64,000 bases of DNA from Dipteronia dyeriana (GCA_032871835.1 CM065296.1:1808001-1872000), one strand, 5' to 3'; positions 1-11,731 are shown, numbered from the stretch's first letter. Notes: generated from the letters alone by a model not told the origin. Numbers and translations are program-made.

Positions 1-437
1 TCCTTACGCAATACCAATGACGTCTCCCCAGTTTCTATGCGTAAGGGTTTGCCGAATCGTTGAGCTCTCTTTAAGATTGCTCAACACAGCTACGCATTTC
101 ATCGGAACTTCTTCCGATAGTGTCCCGAGCATTTTTCCAGAGTCTGGTGCACCGTGTTTGCCTTTTTGCTAAGGTTGATTTGACCTTGCTGGCTGGCATG
201 CTCCTTCGAGCTTCTCCGCCCATTTGGGATTTGATGGTCCCGAGTATTCTATTTGCATGTTCTTATTATCATGCTCTTATTATCATGCTCTTCCATATGC
301 TTTTATTATCATATGCTTCTTTTCGGAATTCCCGAATAATTTTTATTTATCACTGTAAAATCAACACATTTAAATTCCATAGCTAACATTTATCGCAACT
401 AATAGCCCTGACTAAAAAAACAAAAAGGAAAAACAAG
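1..437 (-). other. 3' untranslated region of the Tat element
   Basis: After the integrase stop the minus strand continues without coding potential to the window edge. No polypurine tract or LTR start is seen. A short direct repeat around ATTATCATGCTCTT occurs at about 263-295, with a related ATTATCATATGC further on, and two CCCGAG motifs like those of the LTR lie near 126 and 240. Long 3' untranslated regions are usual for Tat elements. Confidence 0.6.
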
Positions 438-1531
438 TTAATGATAGAAAATCTTTAGATATTGAGTGTTGCATGGTCGGGGTAAAACCCCTCCGTTGGG
501 TCGTGTAATCCAATATACTCCATGACTAGCTATTCCCTCGACCTTGTACGTGCCCTCCCATTTATCTGCCAGGGAATCTGCAGCTTTATTTTTCGTGTTT
601 AGTGATACCCTCCTGAGCACTAGGTCCCCAAGCTGGAATTTTCTGATCCGAACATGAGAATTGTAGTGGTGAGCCACTTTTTGTTGATATGATGTATTTC
701 TTATTCGGGACTTCTCTCTTTTTTTCTTCTAGCTTATCCAAACTTTGTAGTAGCATATCAATATTCTGCTCTTCATTGTATAGCCTGACCCGGGGGGACG
801 TATATGATGTTTCTACGGGGATGACAGCTCATGTTTCGAACGCTAAGGTGAACGGAGTTTCTCCTGTTGAAGTCCTTGCTGTCGTCCGGTATGCCCATAA
901 TGCTTCAGGAAGCTTTTCAACCCAGCTTCTTTTTTTGGCATCCAACTTTGCTTTGATGGTGTGCTTGATAATTTTATTTACTGTTACTACTTTCCCGTTT
1001 GTTTGAGGATGAGCTGGTGTCGCATAGTAGTTAGCAATCTGATACTTCTCGCACAACTGTCTGAATTTTTGGTTATCAAACTGGGTGCCATTTTAGGTGA
1101 TTATAGTGTCCGAAACTCCAAACCTATAAAGTATGTCCTTCTTTACAAAATTTATGGTGTTGGCTTCTGTGATATGCACCAGCGCTTCAGCTTCTCCCCA
1201 TTTTGTGAAATAATCGATAGCTACTATGGTGTGCTTTGCTCCACCCCCTGTCCCGGCTGGCATTGGGCCGATCAGGTCTAGGCCCCACATGGCGAATGGC
1301 CATGGGGCAGTGAGGTTTCTGAGCTTTTCTGGGGGTTGTCGGATATCGTTAGCAATCCTTTGACAGGGATTGCAACTTTCCACCACTGCTGTGCATCTGA
1401 GAAAAGCGTAGGCCATAATAGCCTTGCCTGAGCACCTTATGCGCTAGACTTCTGCCCCCAGTGTGGTTTCCGTAAACTCCTTCGTGGATCTCTTGAAGTA
1501 TTCGATTTGTATCTTCTTTCGATACACATCT
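438..1531 (-). pseudogene. integrase of the Tat element, catalytic triad destroyed
   Basis: The zinc-binding part is partly visible (histidines about 1440-1500; Cys pair in VESCNPCQR near 1375). The catalytic core keeps its first Asp (WGLDLIGPMP, about 1265-1290). The second is replaced by a TAA (1093-1095) just before NGTQF, and at the third position (GKVVTVNK, about 985) a Val stands where the family has Glu. A further TGA lies at 829-831 and the frame shifts before the C-terminal part, which ends at 438 with LKIFYH and a stop. The C-terminal SH3-like region (438-677) shows the FQLGDLVLRR start common to plant gypsy integrases. Confidence 0.88.
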
Positions 1532-2562
1532 CTAGAGAGCTCGGGAAAACCCCCTTCTGTATAATTCTCCAACTATCATGGTATACCTAGCCGATCGATA
1601 CCTGATGCGCTTTGCTAGTACCGGAACTTTCGGGAGCACGCCTTCTTCCAGGAACCTTCTCAGTTGGACCATCCAACCTTTTTGCGGTGTTTGGACTTCT
1701 AAAATTTCCAAATGCTTAAGTTCAGCTGTACTCGGTTTAAGGAGGTGTGCAACAGGAATGGTCTTTGGTCTGATTGTGGTTAATGTTGGCGCTAATTTAG
1801 ACAATGCGTTAGCCTTTTCATTTTCTTCCCTGGGGATCTGAGCGATCTTGTATTCTTTAAATTTTTGGAGGAGTTGTTTCGCGAAGTCACGGTAGGCTAT
1901 CATACCTTCATCTTTGGCCTGGTACTCGTCCATAACCTGGTTGACAACTACCTTTGAATCGCTGAATATCTCAACTTCATCTGCCCCGAGAGCTATGCAG
2001 ACTCTGAGTCCAGCTAACAATGCCTCGTACTCGGCTTGATTATTGGTTGCTTTGAAATCAAATCTCATGGCACATTCAACATCATCTCCTTCTGGGGTGC
2101 GAACTACGATCCCTGTCCCACTGCCATGAGTGTTTGAAGAACCATCAACATACAGTTTCCATGGGAAACTTTTATCCAACAGTCTTTTTGCTTCCAGGTT
2201 TGGTTCTGTGAACTCTGCTATGAAGTCTGCCACAGCTTGTTCTTTGAGGGAGGTTATGGGGACATAATGAATATCGAATTCACTTAGCTCGATTGCCCAT
2301 TTGGTAAGTCTTCCTGATATTTCTGGCTTTTGTAAAATTTGTCTGAATGGGCAATTGGTGAGAAACTGGATTGTATGGGCCTGAAAGTATGGTCTCAGCT
2401 TTTTTGCTGCTGAAACCAATGCTAAGGCCATCTTCTCTGCCTGTGAGTACCTGGTCTCAGCCGGTAAGAGTGTCTTGCTGGTATAATACACTGGTTTCTG
2501 CAATCCATCTTCTGTTCTGACTAAGACTGAACTTGCTGCAAGCTCGGTTATTGACATATACA
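1532..2562 (-). pseudogene. tandem RNase H domains (retroviral type and archaeal/plant type) of the Tat element
   Basis: One open frame holds two different RNase H domains. The first (about 2215-2560) contains YYTSKTLLPAETRYS and the motifs of the usual gypsy RNase H. The second (about 1780-2165) starts with LYVDGSSNTHGSGTG and has NNQAEYEALLAGL and FSDSKVVVNQV, matching the extra aRNH domain known only from the Tat group among plant gypsy elements; its Asp, Glu and Asp active-site positions are visible. The frame ends at a TAG at 1532-1534, at the entry to the integrase. Confidence 0.88.
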
Positions 2563-4551
2563 GTTGAAGTATTCCCCTTTTTACGGTTTTGAGAGAACCG
2601 GTGCCTGTCCTAAATACTCTTTTATTTTTAAGAATGCCTGCTCGCACTCTTTATTCCACTCGAGTCATTTCCCTTTTTTGATTATCTTGAAAAAGGGTAC
2701 GCACCTGTCTGTAGCCCTCGAGATGAATCTTCCCAAGGAAGCTAAACACCCTGTTAAGAGCTGTACTTCTTTCAATGTTTTGGGTGAGGTCATTTTTTGC
2801 AAGGCCTGGATCTTCTCGGGGTTAACTTCGATTCCTCTTTGGTGGACTTGAAAACCCAAGAATTTTCCCGAAGGAACTCCGAATAAACATTTGTTCAGGT
2901 TTAATTTCATCTGGTATCTTCTTAGGACATCAAATGTCTCTCGGAGGTCCTGGGCATGCTCATCTGCCGAAACACTTTTAGTCAACATGTCATCAATGTA
3001 CACTTCCATGTTCCTTCCTATTTACCGAGTGAAGATTTTTTTGACCAACCTTTGATACGTAGAACCTGTATTTTTTAAACCGAAGGGCATTACTGTGTAG
3101 CAATATAAACCCTGATCCGTTGTGAAAGCTGTTTTTTCTTCATCAGCTTTGTTCATCCGGATATGATTGTATCCCGAGTAAACGTCTATGAAGCTGAGCA
3201 ATTTGTGACATGCTGTGGCATCCACCAGCTAGTCTATCCTTGGAAGTGGGAAGCTATCCTTTGGACATGCCTTGTTCAGATCCGTGAAATCTACGCACAT
3301 CCTCCATTGTCCATTTTTCTTTTGGACGAGGACTACGTTGGCGACCCACAGAGGGTAGCTGACTTCTCTTATTGATCCAGTTGCCGGTAGCTTTTCCACC
3401 TCTTGTTTGATTGCTTGACTTCTTTCAGGATTGAACAATTTTCTCTTTTGTATTACCGGTTTTGCATTTGGGCTAACTGTAAGGTGGTGGGATATTACTC
3501 GGGAATCTATTCCGATCATATCTTCGTGACTCCAAGCGAACACATCTTTGTACTCTCTAAGCAGATTGGTTAGGTCTTGCTTGACTTTTCCATCCAAGTT
3601 AGCCCCGATCTTGATTTTCTTATCCGGTTCGTCTTCTTTAAGTACTACTTCTTCAACCAATTTTGTTTTGGATTCATTCAAGTCCTCCCTTGGATCCAGT
3701 TCGAATGACAAGAACTCTTTACACTGATTTGGTTGTATTACGGTGCACATTTGTTCAGCATCATGCTTGTCTTTGTATACTGACAGATTTGCTCTTCGGG
3801 CCATCTCTTGGGATCCCTTGACTATCCCAACCCCTTGTTCTGTTGGGAACTTGATCATTAATGCATAAGTGGCCATCACGGCCCTTGTTTTATTCAGAAA
3901 TGGCCGACCCAATAATGCATTATACGGCCAATTGTCCAAATCAACTACCACGAAGTCGAGCAGGACAGTCCTCTGGCATGGTGCCGTTCCAATCTTTACG
4001 GGTTGTTTTACCGTCTCGAGTGACCTGACCTCTATCCCTCCAAACCCTCTTAATGGAGTATGGAAAGACTGTAAATCTTTTCGGTCTAATCTTAGCTGGT
4101 CGTATACGACCACGCTTAGGATGTCTGTTGAACTCCCATTATCTATTAAAATTCTCCGGACTTCCCTATGGTCAATCCGGGCACTTATAACCAAAGCGTC
4201 ATTAAGCCGAACATCGACGCCATGGGAATCTGCCTCTGTAAAGACTATTGGGTCCCATCCTTCCTTTACCCTTTTCGGGTCTAGCTCAACCGAGTTTACG
4301 TCAAAGTTATTCCCTGCTTCTATTGCTTCTCTGATTTTCTGAGTTCGTTCTCGGTTGCTTCTCCCAGTAGAGGGTCCTCTGAAAATTGTATGTATTACTT
4401 GATTGGCTTCGAGACTGGCCTTTTGATTTTGTCCAGAATGATCAACTTTAACTTCCTTCTTAGCTTCTGATTTCTCATCTTTTTTTAAAATTATATCCCG
4501 CAAATGCCCTTCCCGAATGAGAGTCTCTATGTAATCTCTAAGCTGGTAACA
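2563..4551 (-). pseudogene. protease and reverse transcriptase of the Tat element
   Basis: The aspartic protease core is seen around 4119-4160 as LIDNGSSTDIL, the IDNGSS version typical of this lineage. Reverse transcriptase follows. It includes WRMCVDFTDLNKACPKDSFP near 3230-3300, the palm segment with SFIDVYSGYNHI near 3180, MPFGLKN near 3075, and the catalytic YIDD at about 2990-3000, which is intact. Three in-frame stops interrupt it: TAG at 3226-3228, TAA at 3022-3024 and TGA at 2665-2667. The frame is lost near 2570, just before RNase H. The polyprotein cannot be made as it stands. Confidence 0.9.
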
Positions 4552-6111
4552 CTTTGAAGTCTCATGCCCGGTTTTCTTGTGAAACCTGCAATACTTGGTT
4601 GTATCTTTCTGGGCAAACTGAGACTGTCGTCGCGGTTCTTGCACCATATTCTTCTCTTCTATGATGGCTATAATTTCTTCTTGTTTTTTTCGAATAGGGG
4701 TGTAATTGGTGTATCTGCCTCGGTATTTATCTGTGGACTGTTCGTCATTACGCCCATTACCCCCATCCTTATTTTTCTCCTTGCCGTTCCCTTTTAGCTT
4801 TCCCTTTTGATTCTGCCTCTTGGATTCATCATCCTTCTGTTCAGGCTTTCCTCCGTGCATATAGCTTCCTCCTGTAGCTAACTTTTCTTCTTCGGCTAGT
4901 GTGTATCCTCCTGCCATATCCATCATGTCAGCATACCTGGTCAGCCGTGCTCTTCTCAAATCAAAGGATAGCCGTCCATTCTGCAAGTTATTGGTGAAAG
5001 CAGCAATAATTGCTTTATTGTTTGCACTGCCAATTTCTGATACTGCTTGGCCGAATCGGCCTAAGTATTTATTTAATGACTCGTCCTTCCCCTGCTTTAT
5101 TTGAGAGAGGTAGGCCACTGACTTTTTCCTGTGAACATTGCTCAGAAATTGCCTTGGGAAGCTTCTGCTCAGTTAGCTGAAATTTTCGATGCTCGTCGGG
5201 GGTAGTCTCCCGAACCATCTTGACCTTGTGTCTCCTAGTGTTTACAGAAAGTTGAGACACAATAGGGGGTCACTGCGGGCATATTGAGCCATGACGCTTT
5301 TATAGCGTCTAACGTGCTCCTTTGGATCTGTATCTTTTTTGAATTGCTCCACGTGCGGCATCCTGAATCTTTCTAGGAAAGGGGTCCGTAAAATTTCCCT
5401 GGTGAATGGACTGTCAAATTCATCGTCGAATAGATCGTTATAGCCATAACGTCTGACCAACGCTTCTATCTGACGCCTGTTATTTTCGACTTCTCGAGTT
5501 AAGCTCTGGATTGTAACATCTCTATTTCCCATCGGACTTCCCCGATGGTTAAACCGCTGGGTTATCGTCATTCTTTTCTCAGACTCTTCACTCTGATGCC
5601 GGACCTCTCGTGTGACTCCATGATGACGTTTGAGATGATGTTGATCACTGTCTTCTGATGATGACCGACCTCTGCACCGGTCGTATTTACGATGTCTGGC
5701 TCGTACTGTTTGATTGTGTTCCAGCCTTTTGTGAGATTGTTCCTCTTCAGGTGTTTCCTGTCCAACCGGATTGATTGGGGAAGAGTTTCTTCTGGTTTCT
5801 AGCATAATTATTCCTAGCCCAACCACCACCGAACGGAGCCTTACGGGTGGAGGATCGGGAGTATGTGCTCCTGCAGCCAGTAAATCAACCCCTTCCCTTG
5901 CTGCGTCTGTCACCAATTGCTGCAATGCATCTTGGAAACGCAACGTCAGATCTCTGTTGGTTGTAGGACCTTGCTGGATCCCTGCCAGGTGTGCATGCTG
6001 GTTTTCTGTGTTTGTTGCAGGATCTCGTGATGTGTTGCCAACATGGAAATCGCCCGGTGATTTTTGGCCATTCCCTAAACTACTTCTGCTTCCTGTCATC
6101 GCTATTAACAA
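4552..6111 (-). pseudogene. gag of the Tat element, broken by two stops
   Basis: Gag would form the particle that packages element RNA. An open frame from the ATG at 6109-6111 runs to a TAA at 5242-5244. The same frame continues through a second TAA (5173-5175) into the long frame below 5118, so the disruptions are point stops and not frameshifts. The region has an Arg/Asp/Glu-rich middle (about 5570-5730), a capsid-like part (retrotransposon gag-like, around 5100-5400), a Lys/Gln-rich linker and a zinc knuckle at about 4552-4593 of the form CRFHKKTGHETSKC, the CxxH..H....C type usual for Tat elements. Recognition is by family resemblance of order and motifs. Confidence 0.85.
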
Positions 6112-6127
6112 GGTCGGAGGTTCAGCC

Positions 6128-6145
6128 CCCTCCTTCTAGCGCCAA
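6128..6145 (-). other. primer-binding site of the Tat element
   Basis: Four bases after the LTR end the minus strand reads TGGCGCTAGAAGGAGG. A TGG start is expected from pairing with the CCA end of a tRNA. I do not assign the tRNA isotype. The first gag ATG follows within about 20 bp. Confidence 0.6.
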
Positions 6146-6149
6146 TTAT

Positions 6150-6997
6150 TGAAGTCGATTTCTGGATTGTGTCAGAAAAGCCAACAAGGATTGGATTTCA
6201 GCTATTAATTCAAAGAGAAAGAGATTCATAGAGAGTAACGAAGATACGATTTTTACGTGGTAAGACTCCGATGACCGGAGAAACGTCCACGGGTGGTTGA
6301 TGGGTCAACCGAGCAAAATCCACTATGAAATTATGATGTTTACAAGCTCTCGATCTCTCTTTCTTCTCTCTGTATTTTTATGTCGCTTGTTCTGTATGCT
6401 ATATTGCCTATATCTTTTTTTATGGGACGAGATTATGGGTCTATTTATATGTTTATAGAACCCTAATCTGCTTTGTACAAGTAATACAAGATCTTTACAT
6501 TTAATTGTGATTCGGTTACTTGCTTGAGGTTGATTTGTCTTCTTTCCTATTTCGGAGTCTCTTATGGAAATCGAGTGGGATTCCAGTAGTGCAGTTTTAT
6601 TTGGACTTGTTTCCTTATAAGAGTGTAGTCTTTGTAGTGAAATCAAGTTGTTTCCTGATTAAGGATTCTTCTAGCTCAGTATTCTGTTCTTTTTGGGATT
6701 CTTCCTGATGGATATCTTCGCGTATTTAATGACTGAATCCGTGTGAATTAATCACCAAGTTTCTTACTCGGGTCGCATTTATCCCGGGTAAGAATAACAC
6801 TTGTTGGTCCCGAGTAGCGCCGTTTAAGTCCGAGTAGAAGATGCTTTTTGCTAACCCCGAGTACATTTAATTGATTTGGAATAGTTTAGTTGATCCCGAG
6901 TAGATCTTGGCATGCTGCTTATTTACTCAGACTTTCTTCTCTTTAATGATGTCTTGTAGGATTTTTCATGAGTGCTTATTTGGGTGTCCACCTGACA
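6150..6997 (-). repeat. 5' LTR of the Tat-lineage element
   Basis: On the minus strand the LTR opens with TGTCAGGTGGACACCC (ending at 6997) and closes with a CA at 6150-6151, directly before the primer-binding site. Its length is 848 bp. The U3-side half (about 6758-6905) holds several spaced copies of a CCCGAGTA/CCCGGGTA motif. The flanking base run after 6997 is ATTTT; the matching target duplication would lie beyond the window, so it cannot be tested. Confidence 0.8.
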
Positions 6998-7062
6998 ATT
7001 TTCTCCATCTTGTCGATGACGTGTACGCTTGGTAAAATTCACATACGACAATAGTTTTTTCA

Positions 7063-7320
7063 TGAATGATAATTAATGATATTGAAAGATGAACTCTTAA
7101 ATTGATTGTTTTAATTTGTTTATCTATTTTAAGTTTTATTGAGACATAATTTTAGTTTCATATAATTAATGCTTTTGAGACATGAACTCTTGAATTGATC
7201 GTTTTAATTTGTTTATCTTTTATAGATTTTGTAGAGAAGTGATTTTTGTTTGTCGTGAATGATAATTAATGATTTCAAGATATGAACTCGTGAAATGATT
7301 GTTTTAATTAGTTTAAAGTA
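7063..7320. repeat. three tandem copies of a ~97-bp unit
   Basis: Copies start near 7063, 7160 and 7257. Each has GATAATTAATGAT or a variant, then a GATGAACTCTTAAATTG-like run, then GATTGTTTTAATTTG. Related single copies with TTAGTTTGTCGTAAAT sit at 12845, 14905, 15063, 19150 and 19560, so this is a member of a dispersed local repeat family. No coding potential. Confidence 0.7.
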
Positions 7321-8264
7321 ATTACGGAAATCAACGTGAGATTTGCCAATTTACACTAAAAAACAACTTTATTATAAATTGACAATCATCTCCCCTACCA
7401 TTAAAGTTTGACCAATTTTAATCGTAAACTTTCGACAAACCAAGAGGTAGTATCATCTTTTTAATATTTATTCTTATTTTAATAAAAATCCGATTTTTTA
7501 AAAAAAAATATTTCTAAAAGCAAAACAAAAGATGATGAATCTCTCAACCCTCCATCACATAGATGGACGTCATTCATTTAAATAAAATAAATAAATTAAA
7601 AATGGGCATTTATTAATTTTTATTTAAAAAAAATCCAAAAAAAAAATATTATCTCCTCGACTCCTTTGTGACTTTGTCCGCACAATCTTTTCCATTGAAA
7701 TTCAACTTTCATGATCTTCATTTCTTTTTAATTATTTGGTTGAGTATTTGTTTTTGTTTGATGAAGAGTTGTTATTGGATGGATCCACTGTAAATTTTGA
7801 GATTGAAGGATGGTGATGGCCGTGGAGAGATGAGGATGATGATAATCTGGAATTTTTGTATTTCCTTTTTTATTTTTTTTGTGATAAATCTTCAAAGATG
7901 GAGATCCAATTTTTTTTTAGAGCGATGTTATCGGTACCCCCACAAATTAACTATTTATGTTCCACGTTTTAAAATTTTGATTTAATTATATACATTTATA
8001 TTATTAATTTTTTGATTTATTTTCAGGACTACCCTTTTATTTATTTTTCAAACTTAATGCATTCCATATCTTTAAAAAAAAAAATACGCTTCATCTCCAC
8101 CGAATTATCCAAGAGGAGCCATAAAATTAGTGAGTTTATTGTTTTTATCAAAGATTAGCATTTTTATCCTTCTTCATGAAAAAAAACTTTTTTTTTCTCT
8201 ATTCTCTTTTTCTTTTTCTTCTTATTCTTCTTCTCAGACCTATAGTATTCTTCTTCTTCTTCCC
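7321..8264. other. AT-rich intergenic DNA, nothing recognised
   Basis: A/T-rich sequence with poly(A)/poly(T) runs and a CTT-rich stretch at about 8190-8260. Short frames here show no family motif. I see no gene. Confidence 0.6.
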
Positions 8265-8587
8265 AGATGTGTTTAATTGTGTTAGACTTGGTGTTGCCAT
8301 GATGTGTTTGATTGATTTTCCATGGTGTGCTTAATTGAGTTGCCTTGGTGTGTTTAAATAGTCTACCTTTGTGTGTTTAATCGAGTTATCATGATGTGTT
8401 TAATTGGTTTGCTCTAGTGTGTTTAATTGAGTTGTCCTAGTGTGTTTAATTGGGTTATCGTGGTGTGCTTAATTGAATTACGTCTAGCATGTTTAATTAG
8501 TCTGTCTTTGTGTGTTTAATTGGTCTACCGTGGTGTATTTAATTGGGTTGTCGTGGTATGTTTAATTGGTGGTCTGGTATGTTTAAA
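8265..8587. repeat. minisatellite of a ~23-bp unit
   Basis: About 13 head-to-tail imperfect copies of a unit close to GTGTGTTTAATTGAGTTGTC, with spacing mostly 23-25 bp. Both conserved (TGTTTAATTG) and variable positions are visible. The array lies beside the MULE/Ulp1 relic. Confidence 0.8.
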
Positions 8588-8819
8588 GAAATCTGTAAAA
8601 TTTTCCAGATTTGAATAAATTTGGAAATTTTCCAGATTTCCTTATAAAAAAAATAAAAAGTCTTTGAAACAATGGATAACTAGTAAATGTTGTTTTTTTT
8701 AGGAATGAATTTTTGTTTCAATGAAACAAATATATGGATTTAAAAAAAACAAACAAAATCTGGAAAAAAAAATAACAAACAAAATCTGGAAAAATGGATA
8801 TCTAGTAAATGTTATTTTT

Positions 8820-10545
8820 TTTAGATCAGGACTAGGTTGACCATCTCGGTGCGTATGCATCGTTGAACCCTGAAGCCCCCGGATCAGATCCAGTAACTCC
8901 CGGTGACACTGAAGTCGATCCCAGTCACTCTCTCTGATCAGATCCAACAACTCTCGGTGCTGCTGCCGTTGATCCTCCTCACTCTTCCGGAGGGCTTCAC
9001 GTAACTTGTTCAGTTGATGTTCCCATTAGGTCTGAAATCATGTTAACATTGTTGAGAATAAAACAATCAACAGGTCACATTAATAACAAACAAAACTATC
9101 ATCTCAACTTACCGGTCCATCACGTGTCACGCCGTCACGGGAATCCTCTCTAGATGTAGCAGGTCCGGGGGTGGTAAACCGAACCCGCCTCTGTGTCACT
9201 CACCGAGGCTCCAGCTCAGATGTGTCACTATCACTGGGCTCGAAACCTTTACCCTTCGGGTCAGAAGCCTTCGTCTCACTGGGCCTCCGACCCCCACCCT
9301 CCATGTCAGAACCCTCTAACTCACTACCCCCGCCAATGGTAGACTGACCAGGGACCAAAGCCAGAAGCTACAACCTGTCCTCCGCTACATACAGGCTCCT
9401 CCCCTCGTTTAGCCTTGCGAAGTACAGTGCTTTTGTCTTAACTGTTGTGGGCATTTTCCATCATCGCAAACATCTAAAAACTTAGTTAGAATAATGTCAT
9501 TGTATACTTTGTAACTAATATAAAGATTAACAAATTAAATAAATACCCTAACATTGAAAATCTTGGCCAACTTCTTCCCTCTCGGTTGTTTGGTCTACTT
9601 CCACTTCAAAATATGGGGAGAAAGGTCTGTATCCCTCCTGACGCCGAACTAAAGGCTTAGATCGGGGATCACCTCGAAAGCAAATGTATGCATCAAAGAT
9701 AAGTACGATAAGAATCCATAAAATTTAGGACACGAAAAATAAACTACATGTTGTAATTCAAAGTTCTTACCAACAGGCCATGGGATAGACCGTAAATGTT
9801 GTATGTTTCCATCGTATGTACATCAGCGCCCTATGACTGCTGGCATCTCTTGAACCCCTCACATCGCCGGCGTAGCGCATGCTTGAATGAACAAATAGAA
9901 TGCCTATACACGTAGGCACCCCACGGGAAAGCATCGAAGGCAGTGAGTTCCTTCACCAACCGAAACTGTCAAACTGGAATCTTGAATCTCTCGTCCAATC
10001 CCATCAGTATCCAGTTCAGTATATAGATGAGACAAAGCTTCACAACATCGTACGCCTTCTGAAACTCTCCGAGGGTGAGAATAACCTTTAACTCATCGAA
10101 CGATACCTCATCGGCTCCAGGAAAGTACCGCTAATGTATGCCATTTTCCATTGCTGCATACAGGCTCGTGTCCGGTACGACTCCAAAATGTAATCCAGTG
10201 ATGAGGTAAAATTTCACCTTCGAAAACCTCACCAAATGGTTCCCTAATATTAACCACATCTCATCTGTTGGCCCGTTATGGTGCAACTCCCGCAACAATA
10301 GCCGATGGATAACAGCACCCAAAAACTTCATCCGCCGGTGTATCGACATGGAATGCCCAAAACAGGACATCATGAACCGATGCCGATCCTCAATAGCAAA
10401 ATATTTGGGAACCTGGTTCAGTGCGTCGTCTATATGGCAGAGGGCGTCAAAATGGTCGTGTCGAGTCAGTTTCCTATCGTACCAATCTCTCTATGGAGTT
10501 TTAAGTAAACCCTTCAACATATTCCTCATCTACAATGCCACAGAA
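8820..10545 (-). pseudogene. MULE-type transposon gene relic with DUF1985-like and Ulp1-associated region
   Basis: On the minus strand several coding blocks line up. One at about 10131-10500 contains FMMSCFGHSMS, VIHRLLLREL, DEMWLILGNHLVRFSKV and FYLITGLHFG, the pattern of the DUF1985 region found in plant Mutator-like elements that also carry a Ulp1-like protease. A second at about 9780-10130 contains YDVVKLCLIYILNWILMG and FDAFPWGAYVYRHSI. A third lies at about 9560-9700, a fourth at 9205-9454 (Ser/Gly/Glu-rich, starts MPTTVKTKALYFARL) and a fifth at 8829-9000 with repeated ELLDLIR. Stops fall inside and between the blocks (for example after ENGIH at 10131). No Ulp1 catalytic region is visible downstream. 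Family assignment is from motifs only. Confidence 0.75.
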
Positions 10546-10589
10546 ACAATACATAAGTAAACTGGAAAAAGCTCGGTTTCATCAATTAA

Positions 10590-11180
10590 AAGTCTCAATT
10601 CATCTAAGAAAATCCTCGATTCTTTCAAAATTATATTCGATTCTTTTAAAAATAAGTTCGATCATATTCAAAAAAGGCTCGATTTTGCTACAAATATACT
10701 CGATTTAACTAAAACTAATTTCCAAAAATAAAATGCTCGATCCTTTGAAAAATATGCTCGATTATTTCAAAAATATGTTTGATTTGACTACAAATATACT
10801 TGATTTAACTAAACATAATTTTTAAAAATAAAATGCTCGATCCTTTGAAAAATATGCTTGATTCTTTTAAAAATATGCTCGATTCTTTCAAATATATGCT
10901 CAATTTGGCTACAAATATACTCGATTTAACTAAACCTAATTTTCAAAAAAAAAATGTTAGATCATTTAAAAAATATGATCGATTCTTTCAAAAAAATGAT
11001 TGATTCTTTCAAATATATGATCGATTTGGCTACAAATATACTCGATTTAACTAAACCTAATTTTCAAAAAACAAAATGCTCAATTCTTTTAAAAATATCC
11101 TCGATTCTTTGAGAAAAAAAACTCGATCTTGTTCCAAAAACCCTCGATTTCACTAAAAATATACTCGATTCAACTAAACC
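10590..11180. repeat. two-level tandem repeat rich in CTCGATT
   Basis: Short units of about 20 bp (like ATATGCTCGATTCTTTCAAA) are grouped into larger units of about 100-120 bp. Each larger unit closes with CTACAAATATACTCGATT, seen at 10688, 10788, 10908 and 11028, with a related block at about 11145. It lies directly upstream (minus sense) of the MULE relic and could be that element's subterminal repeat region. Confidence 0.75.
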
Positions 11181-11731
11181 TAATTTTCAAAAAAAAAAAA
11201 AAAAAAACCTCAAAACTCTATCAAATAAGCTCCATTCTACTACAAAAAAAAAACTCAGGTCTTGTTAAAAAAGTTCCGGCTACCCAGATTATCATCTTCC
11301 TCAACAAATATTCAACCTCATTTCAAACCCTAAACTAAACCACATGTATTATTTGATCCATAAATCAACCATAATCTACAAATTCAATCAACAAAAGCCA
11401 GATCTAACATGCAATGCTACTTCTCAACAACAAAATTGAAAACAAAATCAACTTACCTCGATCGATTGCAAATCTTCTCAATGGATATTCCATTGCTCTC
11501 CAGTTACTCTACCATCAATATCGTCGTCATCGATACACTTCTAATCGCTTGAAAGTCACTGGATTTTTTTTTCTCTCTACTTTTTCTCTCTCACGTTGAA
11601 AACGACAACTCATTTTCGGGGTATTTTGGTCTCGACACCTTAATCAGTGTCTTTTAAACATACATTATTAATGTGGTGATATTTATACAAAACCCCCCCT
11701 AAAATAGTGTTAATAATTTTTTGAACCCTAT
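11181..11731. other. non-coding sequence between repeat array and PIF-like element
   Basis: A/C-rich then mixed sequence with a poly(A) run at about 11190-11210. Its right part (11620-11710) has a G/C-run-bounded stretch that may be a transposon end. No gene is recognised. Confidence 0.45.

Larger units (their letters stand above)
1..6997 (-). mobile_element. Ty3/gypsy retrotransposon, Tat lineage, degenerate, 3' LTR outside window
   Basis: Read on the minus strand from 6997 down, this is an LTR, a primer-binding site, gag with a zinc knuckle, protease, reverse transcriptase, two RNase H domains, an integrase and a long 3' untranslated stretch. The two consecutive RNase H domains and the order PR-RT-RH-aRH-INT are characteristic of the plant Tat (Ogre/Retand) group. 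Gag and pol share one frame down to about 2570. They are broken by in-frame stops at 5242, 5173, 3226, 3022 and 2665, and frameshifts follow near 2570, 1420 and between 829 and 677. No second LTR is visible, so the element runs off the left edge. It is not autonomous. Confidence 0.93.

Noticed and set aside
8265..11180. Repeat arrays looking like a CRISPR array
   Set aside because: The genome is a plant, the units are degenerate, and there are no unique spacers of constant length.
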